A stretch of DNA of 58,447 nt from positions 1-58,447 of IMG/VR virus record IMGVR_UViG_3300042507_007067; one strand, written 5' to 3'. Numbering within the stretch: position 1 is the first letter of the stretch; every line of letters begins with the position of its first letter. The DNA is from a virus. Below are positions 1 to 8,949 of this stretch, one piece after another. Under the pieces are notes generated by a model. It was not told where the DNA came from, made no database searches, and saw nothing but the letters and a program-made list of their open reading frames with translations. Made by a program: the position numbers and the translations under genes.

Positions 1-880
1 TAAAAATTTATCAACAAACAAAGTTGCAACTCCGCCGAATTCATTTTTTGCAACATCTGCCGCAATAAAATACTGCAACATAGACCCACTATTCATAGAT
101 ACCAATGATAGTCAAAACATTGATACGAAAAAGTTATCTGAACAAATAAATGAATATGATGGAGTTCTGCCTGTTAGTTTATATGGAAACCCTTGTGACC
201 TATCATCAATAGACAGTCTAGCAAAAAATAATGAGAAGTTTGTTATTCACGATGCCTGTCAAGCACACGGAGCTAAACATAATGGTGAAAATATTTGTAA
301 CTATTCAGACGCTACATGCTTTAGCTTTTATCCATCAAAAAACCTTGGAACCTTTGGAGAGGGCGGGGCTATATTAACCAACAATCAATCGCTATATGAA
401 GAGCTGGTTCAATTAAAAAATCATGGGCAAAAAACAAGATATTATCATGATATAATTGGCTATAACTATAGAATGAACGAGATTCAGGCAGAGGTTCTCT
501 CTGTTAAATTAAAATATCTAAACGAATGGACTGATGAAAGAATAACCATAGCCAATAGATATAGAAAGAATCTATCGTCTAATTCTAAAATTAGACTTTT
601 AAATGTAAACAGCAACGATAAATGCGTATATCACCTATTTCCAATCTTCACGGAATACAAACAGGATTTAATCAATTTATTTAATAAAGCAAATATTCAA
701 TACGGCTTTCATTATCCCGTCCCCATATACGACCAAAAACCCTTTGAATATCTAAATCTGAACAAAAAACTGTTTCCAAAAACCGAAAGCTCAAAAAATG
801 AGCAAATCAGTCTTCCTCTTTACGTGGGAATGACAAATGATGAGATTGACTATGTTAGCGAAGTGGTTAATAGGTTATAG
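1..880 (+). CDS. DegT/DnrJ/EryC1-family sugar aminotransferase, 5' end outside window
   Basis: PLP-dependent nucleotide-sugar aminotransferase that would make an amino sugar for glycan synthesis. The reading frame is open from base 2 through to the TAG at 878-880, so the start lies upstream of the window; an internal ATG at 473 is not the real start. Seen: the PLP-contacting Asp in HDACQAHGA (codon 251-253) and the Schiff-base lysine in FYPSKNLGTFGEGG (codon 338-340), followed by the NHG...Y and YNYRMNEIQAE motifs typical of the family. This is the classical active form, unlike the His-substituted homologue at 3115. It heads a plus-strand glycan cassette. The substrate cannot be told. Confidence 0.9.
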   Translation, partial: KNLSTNKVATPPNSFFATSAAIKYCNIDPLFIDTNDSQNIDTKKLSEQINEYDGVLPVSLYGNPCDLSSIDSLAKNNEKFVIHDACQAHGAKHNGENICNYSDATCFSFYPSKNLGTFGEGGAILTNNQSLYEELVQLKNHGQKTRYYHDIIGYNYRMNEIQAEVLSVKLKYLNEWTDERITIANRYRKNLSSNSKIRLLNVNSNDKCVYHLFPIFTEYKQDLINLFNKANIQYGFHYPVPIYDQKPFEYLNLNKKLFPKTESSKNEQISLPLYVGMTNDEIDYVSEVVNRL

Positions 881-907
881 GTTTTTTTATTATTATCAAT
901 TATTTAT

Positions 908-1771
908 ATGAAAATATGGGGAACTAGATTCAGTCTAATTGGTGATATTATAATGTCCTTGCCAATACTAGAGTATATTCACGAGCAGTATGGAGAATAC
1001 TATTCGTATTTTTGCGTGGCACAAAAATGCCAACAGGCTATACCATTATTTCTTAATCAGCCATTGATTAATGAAATTAAAATAAGCGATCATTATGAAG
1101 ATTTAGGCGATCTTGATAGAGAAATTATTTCTAAATGTGATTTAGCGCTCAACGTCAAGCCATCCGTTCCATTCGAGAAAAGTGGAATGCAAGACTGGTA
1201 CAATTATAGGTCTTGTGTTGAAGAAGTCGCATTGATGGCCGGGTTTGATCCACATAACTTTACGAATAGGGTTCCAAAATTAATACAATACTGGGAAGAT
1301 GATATAATCGCAAAAGATGACTCAAAACGTATTGTTATATGGCCATTTGCTGGATATGGGCAAGGAACACAAAGAAGCCCATCGGCAAGTTGGTGGCAAA
1401 AATGTGTTCATATATTAATAAATGACTTTAATTATAAAATAATTCATGCGGGGGTAGACTCTGAGCCCACAATAATAGATCACCCCAATTATACAAGAAT
1501 TACATCCTTATCGTTTTTTAAGCAAATTCAAGAATCACTTAAATGCGATATGGCAATAGGAACAGATTCTGGGTCGATGTGGGTTATTGGCGCATATTCC
1601 AAAATACCACAAATTAACCTATTAACAAACTGGTTTTTTTATCATCACACGAATCCGCTAGCACTTGCTCCGGCTGGCAATAAAACTATTAATTTATTTG
1701 CACCAAACGGTTGTGATAACATTAGTATAAACGAATTAATACAAAAAATAAATGAAAATATTTGCATATAA
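908..1771 (+). CDS. GT9-like (heptosyltransferase-type) glycosyltransferase
   Basis: 287 aa. The N-terminal FSLIGDIIMSLPILEYI matches the G-D-hydrophobic-P start of family GT9 (ADP-heptose/LPS type), and the C-terminal MAIGTDSGSMWVIGAYSKIP corresponds to the family's donor-site motif (IGNDSGPMHLA). Central IVIWPFAGYGQGTQRSP fits the glycine-rich hinge. It is somewhat shorter than bacterial heptosyltransferases (about 320-350 aa). It overlaps the next glycosyltransferase by 20 nt, implying co-translation. Sugar donor and acceptor are not inferable; an LPS-like or virion glycan is a guess. Confidence 0.75.
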   Translation: MKIWGTRFSLIGDIIMSLPILEYIHEQYGEYYSYFCVAQKCQQAIPLFLNQPLINEIKISDHYEDLGDLDREIISKCDLALNVKPSVPFEKSGMQDWYNYRSCVEEVALMAGFDPHNFTNRVPKLIQYWEDDIIAKDDSKRIVIWPFAGYGQGTQRSPSASWWQKCVHILINDFNYKIIHAGVDSEPTIIDHPNYTRITSLSFFKQIQESLKCDMAIGTDSGSMWVIGAYSKIPQINLLTNWFFYHHTNPLALAPAGNKTINLFAPNGCDNISINELIQKINENICI

Positions 1772-2771
1772 CGCACAATTAAACGATACTAAAGAATTTG
1801 GATCATTCACGGTTGTAGCGAGAAAATTAAACGAACAATTTAAAAAACTAAACGTATTAGGAGAAGAGAGCGATCCAGATACATTTGTTATTTTTCCCGA
1901 AGTTTTTGCTACAGAAAAAAGATGGAACAAACAAATTCCGCTTTTGGCTTGTGAATATAGCCTATCACCACAGATAGTTATTGATAAATTAAAAGCCTAT
2001 AATCCACAAGTTTTGGCAATAAGTGATTTTGCAAAGAAAAACCTAATAAATTCTGGATATGAAAAAGTAGAAACTGTTCACTTGGGCACCGACCCAGATA
2101 CATGGCATAGAACTAAGCATGAAAAATTTCCTACATTTACATACTTAACTGTAAATAGTAGCAATGACCGAAGTGGATTTGAAAAACTCTTACCTGCATT
2201 TATTGAATTTAGCAAAGATAAAAATGTTAATCTAATAATTAAAGATGGGCAAAACAGCAGTTTTGAAAACTATATTAAATCATTAAATAATACAAATATA
2301 ATATATATAGGGGGCATACTAGCTGAGGAGAAGCTACGAGAGCTATATAATAGGTGTCATATATTTATATATGCAAACAATACCACTTCTTTTGGGATGA
2401 ATATTTTAGACGCCGCATTATGCGAAATACCTATTATAGCCACATTAGGATCCGCAGTAAAAGAATTTTTACCAGAATGGACACAACCCATCAAGATAAA
2501 AACCGAAATAAAAAAACTTGACGCACAATCCATACGGGAGTGGAATTCAATTGGTATAAATAGTTTTCCAGAAAGTTTTTTATCAATATTTGGAGGAGAT
2601 ATATATGCAGAAAGGGTCATACAACAAGATATCTTTAACTCTCTAGAGTTTTCTTTTAAAAACTATCAGGACTATTGTATAATTTCTAAACAGTATAGAG
2701 ATTTTGTTTTAGCGAATTATACTTGGGAAATTTGCGCAAAAAACATAGTCAATAAACTATCAAATTTATGA
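1752..2771 (+). CDS. GT4-like glycosyltransferase
   Basis: 339 aa with a GT-B architecture. The C-terminal half carries the GT4 donor-binding block: IIYIGGILAEEKLRELYNRC, then FIYANNTTSFGMNILDAALC with the E/D-rich nucleotide-sugar site replaced by a shorter form, followed by EIPIIAT. A VHLGTDPDTWHR motif (the usual NGVD position) marks the domain linker. It starts inside the end of the GT9-like gene and its TGA overlaps the ATG of the next gene (ATGA). Likely acts in the same glycan pathway. Substrate unknown. Confidence 0.8.
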   Translation: MKIFAYNAQLNDTKEFGSFTVVARKLNEQFKKLNVLGEESDPDTFVIFPEVFATEKRWNKQIPLLACEYSLSPQIVIDKLKAYNPQVLAISDFAKKNLINSGYEKVETVHLGTDPDTWHRTKHEKFPTFTYLTVNSSNDRSGFEKLLPAFIEFSKDKNVNLIIKDGQNSSFENYIKSLNNTNIIYIGGILAEEKLRELYNRCHIFIYANNTTSFGMNILDAALCEIPIIATLGSAVKEFLPEWTQPIKIKTEIKKLDAQSIREWNSIGINSFPESFLSIFGGDIYAERVIQQDIFNSLEFSFKNYQDYCIISKQYRDFVLANYTWEICAKNIVNKLSNL

Positions 2772-3112
2772 TAAATCTTCAAGTAGACGAGGCCTATGCA
2801 TTTGATTATCTTTCAATAATGGAAGTAAAAAAGAACCTTGCGCCCTCGCCATTAAGGGCAGAAGGGTACGAAAAATGTCTTAATTTCCTGCGCGGTCAGG
2901 TATCAGATATCGATGCAATACTTTCCTCCCAAGAGTATAAAAAACTTTATGAATCAAATGTTTATACGTTTGGTCTAGTAGATAAGGCAAGAAACAACCA
3001 ACATGTATCAGCTAAAGAAGTAGATGATGCAAACATGGAAAGATTCCACTGTAAGCAAGCTTTGCAAAAATCATTTTTCTCTACAAACCTTGTAGAGACT
3101 AAGATACTATAA
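2768..3112 (+). CDS. Uncharacterised protein in glycan cassette
   Basis: 114 aa, not recognised. Predicted mostly helical and hydrophilic, no membrane segment and no catalytic motif that I can see. The start ATG overlaps the stop of the upstream glycosyltransferase by 4 nt, and the next gene starts 3 nt after its stop, so it is transcribed and probably translated as part of the same unit. Its position between a glycosyltransferase and a sugar dehydratase-like enzyme suggests a supporting role, but this is context only. Confidence 0.75.
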   Translation: MINLQVDEAYAFDYLSIMEVKKNLAPSPLRAEGYEKCLNFLRGQVSDIDAILSSQEYKKLYESNVYTFGLVDKARNNQHVSAKEVDDANMERFHCKQALQKSFFSTNLVETKIL

Positions 3113-3114
3113 AT

Positions 3115-4287
3115 ATGAAATGGTTCTTAAATATAAATAACTTCTCAATATTTGATAAAATCAAAATTTGCTTATTTTTACTAAACCCTAAAAATAGGTG
3201 GACTCAAGATAATCAAGTTAAGTTATTTGAGAAAAAGTTTGCGAAATTTGTTGGATCTAAGTATGCAGTATTTGTCTCTAGCGGATCAACGGCGAATACC
3301 TTAATCGCGCAATATTACAAAAGTATACAGAAAAATAATAATAAAAATATCATAGTACTACCTTCTACTACATGGCAGACATCATGTGCGCCTTGGGTTC
3401 AGGCTGGTTTCGAGCCACATTTTATAGATATATCTATGACAGATTTTAGTATAGATAAGATTAAACTTGAAGAATACGTTAAGAATAACCATGAAAAAAT
3501 TGCCTGCATTTTCCCTACTTCTTTGATTGGATATGTTCCAGATATGCAGTTTTATTTAAATTTAAAAAACACATATAATGTTAAGATAGCCTTTGATAAC
3601 TGCGAGAATACTCTCGGAACCTATAACAATAATAACATTTCTTCATTTTTTACTTCATCTACTTCTACGTATTTTGGGCATCAAGTTCAATCAATAGAAG
3701 GCGGATTTATTTTTACAAATTCAGATAAGGAATACCATTTTTATCTAATGAATAGAAACCACGGAATGACAAGAAGTCTTTCTGTATATGGAATTGATAA
3801 TAGTAAATATATAAATAAAAAAGTTGACTCGCTATTTGATTTTTATTCTCTAGGAAATAATTTCAGAAATACAGACTTAAATGCATTTATTGGGCAATTA
3901 GATTTTAATAGAATTAATTTTTACACAACAAAAAGAAAAGAACTTTATTCTTACTTTAATCTAGATCCTACAAAATTTTACCTACCAAATCCAAATAGAA
4001 ATAATGTAACTTCAGATGTTCCATTTTGCTTTCCCATAATTATAAAGGACTCCAATACAGAGTTATTCAATAAAGCTCTGGAATTATGTAAAAAAAATGG
4101 TATTGAATATCGTCCAATCATTTCCGGATATTTAGGATATCAAACTTGTTATAAAAAATTCTTTAAGTCCCAAAAGGACTATCCTAATTCTATCTATATC
4201 CATAAACATGGGTTTTATGTTGGCTTGCATTCCGGCGTAACAAAACAACAAATCATTAATTTTGTAGATAAATTAAACAATTTGTGA
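3115..4287 (+). CDS. DegT-fold enzyme with His replacing the PLP lysine (ColD/E1 dehydratase-like)
   Basis: 390 aa, type I PLP-fold enzyme of the DegT/DnrJ/EryC1/StrS family. Seen: VSSGSTANTLI near residue 54, PSTTWQTSCAPWVQAGFEP near 83, PLP-contacting Asp161 in AFDNCENTLG, and TYFGHQVQSIEGG, where His189 sits at the position of the Schiff-base lysine. In the known enzymes ColD (GDP-4-keto-6-deoxymannose 3-dehydratase) and E1 (CDP-hexulose 3-dehydrase) exactly this Lys-to-His change converts an aminotransferase into a 3-deoxygenating dehydratase, and the spacing from His to Gly-Gly matches E1. So a 3-deoxysugar route is inferred. The specific substrate is unknown. Confidence 0.8.
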   Translation: MKWFLNINNFSIFDKIKICLFLLNPKNRWTQDNQVKLFEKKFAKFVGSKYAVFVSSGSTANTLIAQYYKSIQKNNNKNIIVLPSTTWQTSCAPWVQAGFEPHFIDISMTDFSIDKIKLEEYVKNNHEKIACIFPTSLIGYVPDMQFYLNLKNTYNVKIAFDNCENTLGTYNNNNISSFFTSSTSTYFGHQVQSIEGGFIFTNSDKEYHFYLMNRNHGMTRSLSVYGIDNSKYINKKVDSLFDFYSLGNNFRNTDLNAFIGQLDFNRINFYTTKRKELYSYFNLDPTKFYLPNPNRNNVTSDVPFCFPIIIKDSNTELFNKALELCKKNGIEYRPIISGYLGYQTCYKKFFKSQKDYPNSIYIHKHGFYVGLHSGVTKQQIINFVDKLNNL

Positions 4288-4299
4288 TATAGTAAACAC
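4265..4299 (+). promoter_or_regulatory. Possible leaderless promoter for the FkbM-like gene
   Basis: TAGATA, 17 nt, TATAGT, then 6 nt to the ATG. The geometry matches the stronger promoters of this window but the -35 box is weak (4 of 6 to TTGACA) and it lies in the end of the upstream coding region. Confidence 0.4.
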
Positions 4300-5037
4300 A
4301 TGATAGAGAGGATTAAAAATTTACTAACGCCATATTATATAAATGATTTAAAAAGATATGGTGGAAATTCTGATGGGGGCTATATATTAAGCGAGTCTTT
4401 ACTTAATAATTCTAATATCATATACTCTTATGGAGTTGGGCCAGAGGAGCATTATATTAATTTTGACAAGCATATGTCGTTTTTAAATAAAAAGGTTTAT
4501 TTATACGATGCATCAATAAATGGCCTTTGGGGAAATGATCCAAATTTCATCTTTAAAAAAGAGTATGTTAACTCTAAAAACATACTAACCCATATAAGTG
4601 AGAATGGGCACTCCTCTGAAACGGAAATGGTTCTTAAAATGGATATTGAAGGAAATGAATTTGAAACTATTATTAATAGCGAATCAACACTGTTTAAATA
4701 TTTTAATCAAATTACCATTGAAGTTCATGATATATTAAATTCACATGACGAAGCAAATTTGGTTATCAACAATGACAACGAAGAAAAAAGATGGCTCAAT
4801 AAGATCAACTTGTTTGAAAAATTAAATACCTACTATAAATTAGTTCATATTCATGGCAATAATTATTCTAGAGCAAAAACTAACGGAATTTGCGATGTAG
4901 TTGAATTAACTTACATTAGAAATGATACATTTAATAATGATCTGGAAATTTCAAAATTACAATGTCCAATTCCAGACTTAGATTTTCCCAATAACCCATA
5001 CGATAATGATGTACAAATGAACTGGTGGATTAAATGA
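4300..5037 (+). CDS. FkbM-like SAM-dependent methyltransferase
   Basis: 245 aa. The diagnostic piece is VLKMDIEGNEFETI (about residues 110-123), the FkbM-family K-D-E-G-x-E motif, followed by ITIEVHDIL, a typical strand after it. N-terminal YSYGVGPEEHYINFD could be the SAM-binding loop (G-x-G). FkbM-like enzymes usually O-methylate sugars or small metabolites, consistent with the preceding glycan genes. A 4-nt ATGA overlap joins it to the nuclease gene downstream. Confidence 0.7.
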   Translation: MIERIKNLLTPYYINDLKRYGGNSDGGYILSESLLNNSNIIYSYGVGPEEHYINFDKHMSFLNKKVYLYDASINGLWGNDPNFIFKKEYVNSKNILTHISENGHSSETEMVLKMDIEGNEFETIINSESTLFKYFNQITIEVHDILNSHDEANLVINNDNEEKRWLNKINLFEKLNTYYKLVHIHGNNYSRAKTNGICDVVELTYIRNDTFNNDLEISKLQCPIPDLDFPNNPYDNDVQMNWWIK

Positions 5038-5450
5038 AATTCAAAAATATATACGGCAGGGAAGTTAATAAAAACATTATTCCCTATATAGTTAACTGGC
5101 AAAAAAAGGTTGGCAGTAATGCACAGACTAATGTCAAAAAATTCTTTGCTCAATACTGGGCTGGTCACATAGTTTGTGAAGAGTTTCCAGTACTGGGAAG
5201 CAAGATGAGATGTGATCTCATTAATTTTACAAAAAAAATTGCCATAGAGACACATGGTCAACAGCACGATAAATTCGTACCATTCTTCCACAAGAATAGG
5301 ACAAACTTTAAAAATAGCTTTAAACGAGACTTGGTCAAGCACAATTGGCTTGAACTTAATGGCTTTAAAGTAATTGAAATATTTGACAACGAAATCAAGC
5401 ACTTGACCCCAGATTGGGTCAAAGAAAAATTTGGAATAGAAATAATTTAA
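5034..5450 (+). CDS. Small PD-(D/E)XK / Vsr-like endonuclease
   Basis: 138 aa. Core MRCDLINFTKKIAIETHGQQH matches the PD-(D/E)XK signature of the Vsr/DUF559-type fold: Asp in RCDLI, then an Glu in IETHG with His-Gly-Gln following, then a helix beginning FKRDLVKHNWLELNGFKVIEI that is characteristic of these single-domain nucleases. Such proteins occur in phages as free-standing homing-type or DNA-processing nucleases. It overlaps the methyltransferase gene by 4 nt and ends just at the promoter of the dNMP kinase gene. Exact target unknown. Confidence 0.7.
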   Translation: MKFKNIYGREVNKNIIPYIVNWQKKVGSNAQTNVKKFFAQYWAGHIVCEEFPVLGSKMRCDLINFTKKIAIETHGQQHDKFVPFFHKNRTNFKNSFKRDLVKHNWLELNGFKVIEIFDNEIKHLTPDWVKEKFGIEII

Positions 5451-5486
5451 TTTACATACGGATAAATATACTCTATCATTGAAGGT
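5451..5486 (+). promoter_or_regulatory. Sigma70-like promoter, near-leaderless, dNMP kinase gene
   Basis: TTTACA, 17-nt spacer, TATCAT, then 7 nt to the ATG at 5487. The transcript would begin at or within a base of the start codon. Confidence 0.7.
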
Positions 5487-6095
5487 ATGAGTATTTTTTA
5501 TATAGGTATAGGAGGAGTTGCGAGATCTGGCAAGGACAGTTTTGCTAACAATCTTCTAGATATTTTAAAAGAAAACAATTTTAATGCAATTAAAAGCTCG
5601 CTAGCAGAGCCCTTGAAGCACGATTGCAAAGAATTTATTTCATCTAAACTTGGTCTCGATGTCTGGACGGACAAAACAGAAGAAAAGGCTATTTTTAGAG
5701 AGATGTTGGTATGGTATGGAAAAGTCAAAAGACAACAATCAGAAGGCCAATATTGGACAAATCTTCTAACAAAAAGAGTCGAAATGGCCGCTCCAGAGAT
5801 CTGTATTGTTCCAGATGTGAGATACCTCCAATATCCAGAAGACGAGGTTTTTTGGCTGAAAAACAAGATGAATGGAATTCTTATTCATATAGAAAGAAAA
5901 GACATCAATGGAGACATTGTTCCGCCAGCAAATATGGACGAATCAATTAATGATAAATTAATTAAAGACAATGCTGATTACTCTGTAGTCTGGCCCACAT
6001 ATGCTCCAGATGATCTTTCTAGTCTTGCCAACGAAGTAAAAAAGGTTTACCATGAGTTTATAGAAAAAAATATATATGCAGCAAAAAATTCGTAG
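5487..6095 (+). CDS. Deoxynucleoside monophosphate kinase (dNMP kinase)
   Basis: 202 aa. Phosphorylates dNMPs to dNDPs for phage DNA synthesis. P-loop GGVARSGKDS at residues 9-18 (Lys16), and PDVRYLQYPEDE near residue 110, the acceptor/Arg region seen in T4 gp1-type and related phage kinases; the C-terminal DESINDKLIKDNADYSV is also typical. It opens the nucleotide/replication cluster with its own promoter and overlaps dnaB by 20 nt. Confidence 0.85.
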   Translation: MSIFYIGIGGVARSGKDSFANNLLDILKENNFNAIKSSLAEPLKHDCKEFISSKLGLDVWTDKTEEKAIFREMLVWYGKVKRQQSEGQYWTNLLTKRVEMAAPEICIVPDVRYLQYPEDEVFWLKNKMNGILIHIERKDINGDIVPPANMDESINDKLIKDNADYSVVWPTYAPDDLSSLANEVKKVYHEFIEKNIYAAKNS

Positions 6096-7563
6096 CGTTA
6101 ATGTAGAAAAACACGTACTTGCGGGCTTTATTAAGCATCCAAAGGTATACCACGATGTTTCTCATTTTATAAATGAGCAGGATTTCACTAATGGGCATAA
6201 GACTATTTTTAGTGTCGTCAAAAATCAGATCATGCATAACCAGCCATTGGATGCGGTGATCCTGTCAGAAAAGATTAAAAATCTAGGCATTACATTTAAC
6301 AAACAGGATTTCAATATCTTTGACTACATTGAAGGGTTGTCATTTATCAAAATCAGCGAAAAGTCTCTTTTAGAAGCATGCAAGGAGCTTAAGACAGTCA
6401 CTATTCGTAGGGAAATTTTTGAAACATCGTCACAAATCCAAGAGGCAATGTTAAATTCTGGAGATCAGAATCCAGATCAAATTATCAGTTTGGCGGATAA
6501 GATGTACAATGATAAGATAAGTGCATATGATCTAGATGTAAAGCCAGAAGACTTGTTTGCAAATATCGAGCAACTAATCGAGGAAAGAGCAAACGCTCCA
6601 GTAGCCGAACTCGGATACATGACCCCCTACAAGCAATTTAATCAAATGTATGGTGGATTAAGGCCCGGCGAACTCTACGCTTGGGTATCTAGGCCAAAGC
6701 ACGGTAAAAGCACTATCCTAAACGACATCGCAACCAAGTCTACTGTTATTAATCCTAACATGCGCGCATTGATTCTTGATACGGAAATGCAGACTAATGT
6801 CATGAAGTTTCGTATCGCCAGCAGTATAACTGGTATACCAATGTGGTATCTAGAAACTGGTAATTTTAAAAACAATAAAGAACTATTGGCAAGATGGAAC
6901 AGCAAGAAGACAGAGCTTTCCCTAATTCAAGGAAGAGTTAATCATATGCAGGTAGCTGGAAAACCAGTTCAAGAAATTGAATCTATTATCCAAAGGTGGT
7001 ATTTAAGTGAAGTTGGTCGGGGCAATCCAGCTATGGTTGTTTATGACTATATCAAACTAACTGGCGAAACCGGAGATAAAAACAAACAAGAATATCAATT
7101 AATTGGCGACAAGGTAGACTCTTTGAAAAATCTATCAGTTAGATTAAATATTCCATTATTAACGGCTTGTCAGCTAAATAGAAATGCCGAAAACGGGGCA
7201 GATGACAGTTCCGCTATTTCTCAGAGTGATCGCTTGCAATGGTTCGCCGCATACGTTGGAATCTTTAGAAGGAAAACCTTAGAAGAACAAGCCGAGGATG
7301 GTATTCAGTATGGCACACACAAAATGATTGAACTTGCGGCCAGATATCAAGGCAAAAACGCTCATGGGCACAGCGACCTGATTAAGGTCAAAGATGGAAA
7401 CCAGTTCAAGTATAAAAAGAATTTCATTTCATTTAATGTAAATAATTTCGATGTACAAGAGAAGGGAACCTTGCAGGACATTGTAGATTCAAAGTCTGGC
7501 GTAAAGGTTGATATTTTTGATCGGGATTATAAAGAGGACGATGACAATGGGGAATTACTATGA
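6076..7563 (+). CDS. dnaB: Replicative DNA helicase, DnaB family
   Basis: 495 aa, normal length for DnaB. N-terminal helical domain (residues about 5-110, with LAGFIKHPKVYHDV and HKTIF like the DnaB-N fold), linker, then the RecA-like motor: GLRPGELYAWVSRPKHGKST with Walker A Lys211-Ser212, LILDTEMQT (Walker B region near 233), and LNIPLLTACQLNRNAEN (the DnaB motif ending in QLNR). Acts as hexamer at the fork, unwinding ahead of the Pol III-like enzyme encoded downstream. Its TGA overlaps the primase ATG, suggesting coupled synthesis of helicase and primase. Confidence 0.95.
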   Translation: MQQKIRSVNVEKHVLAGFIKHPKVYHDVSHFINEQDFTNGHKTIFSVVKNQIMHNQPLDAVILSEKIKNLGITFNKQDFNIFDYIEGLSFIKISEKSLLEACKELKTVTIRREIFETSSQIQEAMLNSGDQNPDQIISLADKMYNDKISAYDLDVKPEDLFANIEQLIEERANAPVAELGYMTPYKQFNQMYGGLRPGELYAWVSRPKHGKSTILNDIATKSTVINPNMRALILDTEMQTNVMKFRIASSITGIPMWYLETGNFKNNKELLARWNSKKTELSLIQGRVNHMQVAGKPVQEIESIIQRWYLSEVGRGNPAMVVYDYIKLTGETGDKNKQEYQLIGDKVDSLKNLSVRLNIPLLTACQLNRNAENGADDSSAISQSDRLQWFAAYVGIFRRKTLEEQAEDGIQYGTHKMIELAARYQGKNAHGHSDLIKVKDGNQFKYKKNFISFNVNNFDVQEKGTLQDIVDSKSGVKVDIFDRDYKEDDDNGELL

Positions 7564-8462
7564 ACCTAGTCGAGTTGCTCAAAAACGCTGGCTGTAAACC
7601 CAAGAGTCATGGTACATATTTAACATGTACGGCAAAATATCGTGGCGGAGATGATCCAACTTCCGTAGCGGTTTATCTTCAGACAAATACTGTTCATGAC
7701 TTTGTTACTAGTAAAACAATGTCGCTTGAGGAGTTCTTGAAAAAGACTCTAAACTTAAAGTCACATGAGCAATTAGATAAAATAATCAATGGAACGAAAG
7801 AATACTATTCTTCTTGCTTTTCCACTGTAGACAACGATGATCCGTTTAGCAAAACAGTAAAATATTACTCAAGTGATGATATGTTATCATTAAAAGACGA
7901 ACATTCCTACTGGAATGGCAGAGGCATAAGTAGCGAAATCTTAAAAACATTTCAGAGTGGAACATGCTATACTGGCAAAATGAAGAATAGGTATGTTTTC
8001 CCAATTTTTAATTCTCGAAAAAAAATAGAAGGGTTTTCTGGTAGAGATGTTTCCGGAGCTTCTAAAATCAAGTGGAAGCACATTGGTAAAAAAAATGATT
8101 GGGCATATCCATTGGTTTTTAGTCATAAATATATAACAGATAAAAATGAAATAATATTAACTGAAAGCATAGGGGACATGCTATCACTGTGGAGATCTGG
8201 TATAAAAAACACAGGAATAACATTTGGCACTGATATAGGAACTGGTTTAATAAAAGCAATATTGCGTCTAGATCCAAAAAGTATTATCATTGCAACTAAT
8301 AATGATCAAAATCAAGCAGGACAAAATGCGGCAAAGGGGATCAAAACAAAACTAATGGAGTTTTTTGACGATAACCAAATCAAAATTGCACATCCTATTA
8401 AAAATGATTTTGGCGAACAAGACGATGAAGAAAATTTACTTTGGTACAATAATTTAAAATAA
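7560..8462 (+). CDS. DNA primase, DnaG/Toprim type, degenerate zinc ribbon
   Basis: 300 aa, about half the length of bacterial DnaG. The region YLTCTAKYRGGDDPTSVAV (residues 20-38) aligns with the CHC2 zinc-ribbon start, but only one Cys remains and the downstream Cys pair is missing. Then WNGRGIS and FPIFNSRKKIEGFSGRDV (primase core), and the Toprim pieces ILTESIGDMLSLWRSG (Glu) and SIIIATNNDQNQAGQNAAK (the Asp/Asn acidic site). It would lay RNA primers with the adjacent DnaB. A helicase-binding C-terminal domain is not evident. Confidence 0.85.
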   Translation: MNLVELLKNAGCKPKSHGTYLTCTAKYRGGDDPTSVAVYLQTNTVHDFVTSKTMSLEEFLKKTLNLKSHEQLDKIINGTKEYYSSCFSTVDNDDPFSKTVKYYSSDDMLSLKDEHSYWNGRGISSEILKTFQSGTCYTGKMKNRYVFPIFNSRKKIEGFSGRDVSGASKIKWKHIGKKNDWAYPLVFSHKYITDKNEIILTESIGDMLSLWRSGIKNTGITFGTDIGTGLIKAILRLDPKSIIIATNNDQNQAGQNAAKGIKTKLMEFFDDNQIKIAHPIKNDFGEQDDEENLLWYNNLK

Positions 8463-8463
8463 T

Positions 8464-8949
8464 ATGAACTGGACAGAATACTACATGCGCCACCAATATC
8501 TGGCGTCCGAAAAAAGCAAAGACCCAAGTACCAAGATTGGTGCCGTATTGGTTCGTGGTGATAATATTGTATCTATTGGCTACAATGGTTTTCCAAGAGG
8601 AATTAATGATTCTCCGGAAAGACTTAATAACAGAGAAGAAAAGTATTTCTATGTTGTACATGCTGAATCCAACGCAATTTTAAATGCGGCAAGAAACGGC
8701 ATCGCAACAAAAGGTGCCATACTTTACACCTCTGGTATGCCATGTAATGAGTGTGCTAAAGCCATCATTCAGGCCGGGGTGCAAACTGTTTATCTTCACA
8801 AACAGTATCCTAGCCTATCACATGGCAAATGGTCAAAGTCTGTAAGCAAGGCCCAAGAAATGTTTTATGAGGCTGGAGTATTTGTCACAGAATTAGACCA
8901 GCAACTTAATATTAACTGCATTATTAATGGAGAAACAGTCAGCGTATGA
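8464..8949 (+). CDS. Deoxycytidylate (dCMP) deaminase
   Basis: 161 aa zinc enzyme converting dCMP to dUMP, the substrate for thymidylate synthesis; ThyX is encoded in the window at 20470. Zinc and catalytic residues are all visible: His66 and Glu68 in VVHAESNAIL, Cys94 and Cys97 in SGMPCNECAKAI. DPSTKIGAVLVRGD near residue 20 is the family N-terminal signature. It ends in an ATGA overlap with the next gene. Confidence 0.95.
   Translation: MNWTEYYMRHQYLASEKSKDPSTKIGAVLVRGDNIVSIGYNGFPRGINDSPERLNNREEKYFYVVHAESNAILNAARNGIATKGAILYTSGMPCNECAKAIIQAGVQTVYLHKQYPSLSHGKWSKSVSKAQEMFYEAGVFVTELDQQLNINCIINGETVSV

Noticed and set aside
4911-5402. 163-aa minus-strand frame
   Set aside because: Antisense to the methyltransferase and nuclease genes, which carry clear family motifs.
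5034-5450. Restriction-modification system formed by the FkbM-like methyltransferase and the nuclease
   Set aside because: The methyltransferase motif is FkbM-like (sugar or small-molecule O-methylation), not a DNA methyltransferase motif; they only share a 4-nt overlap.
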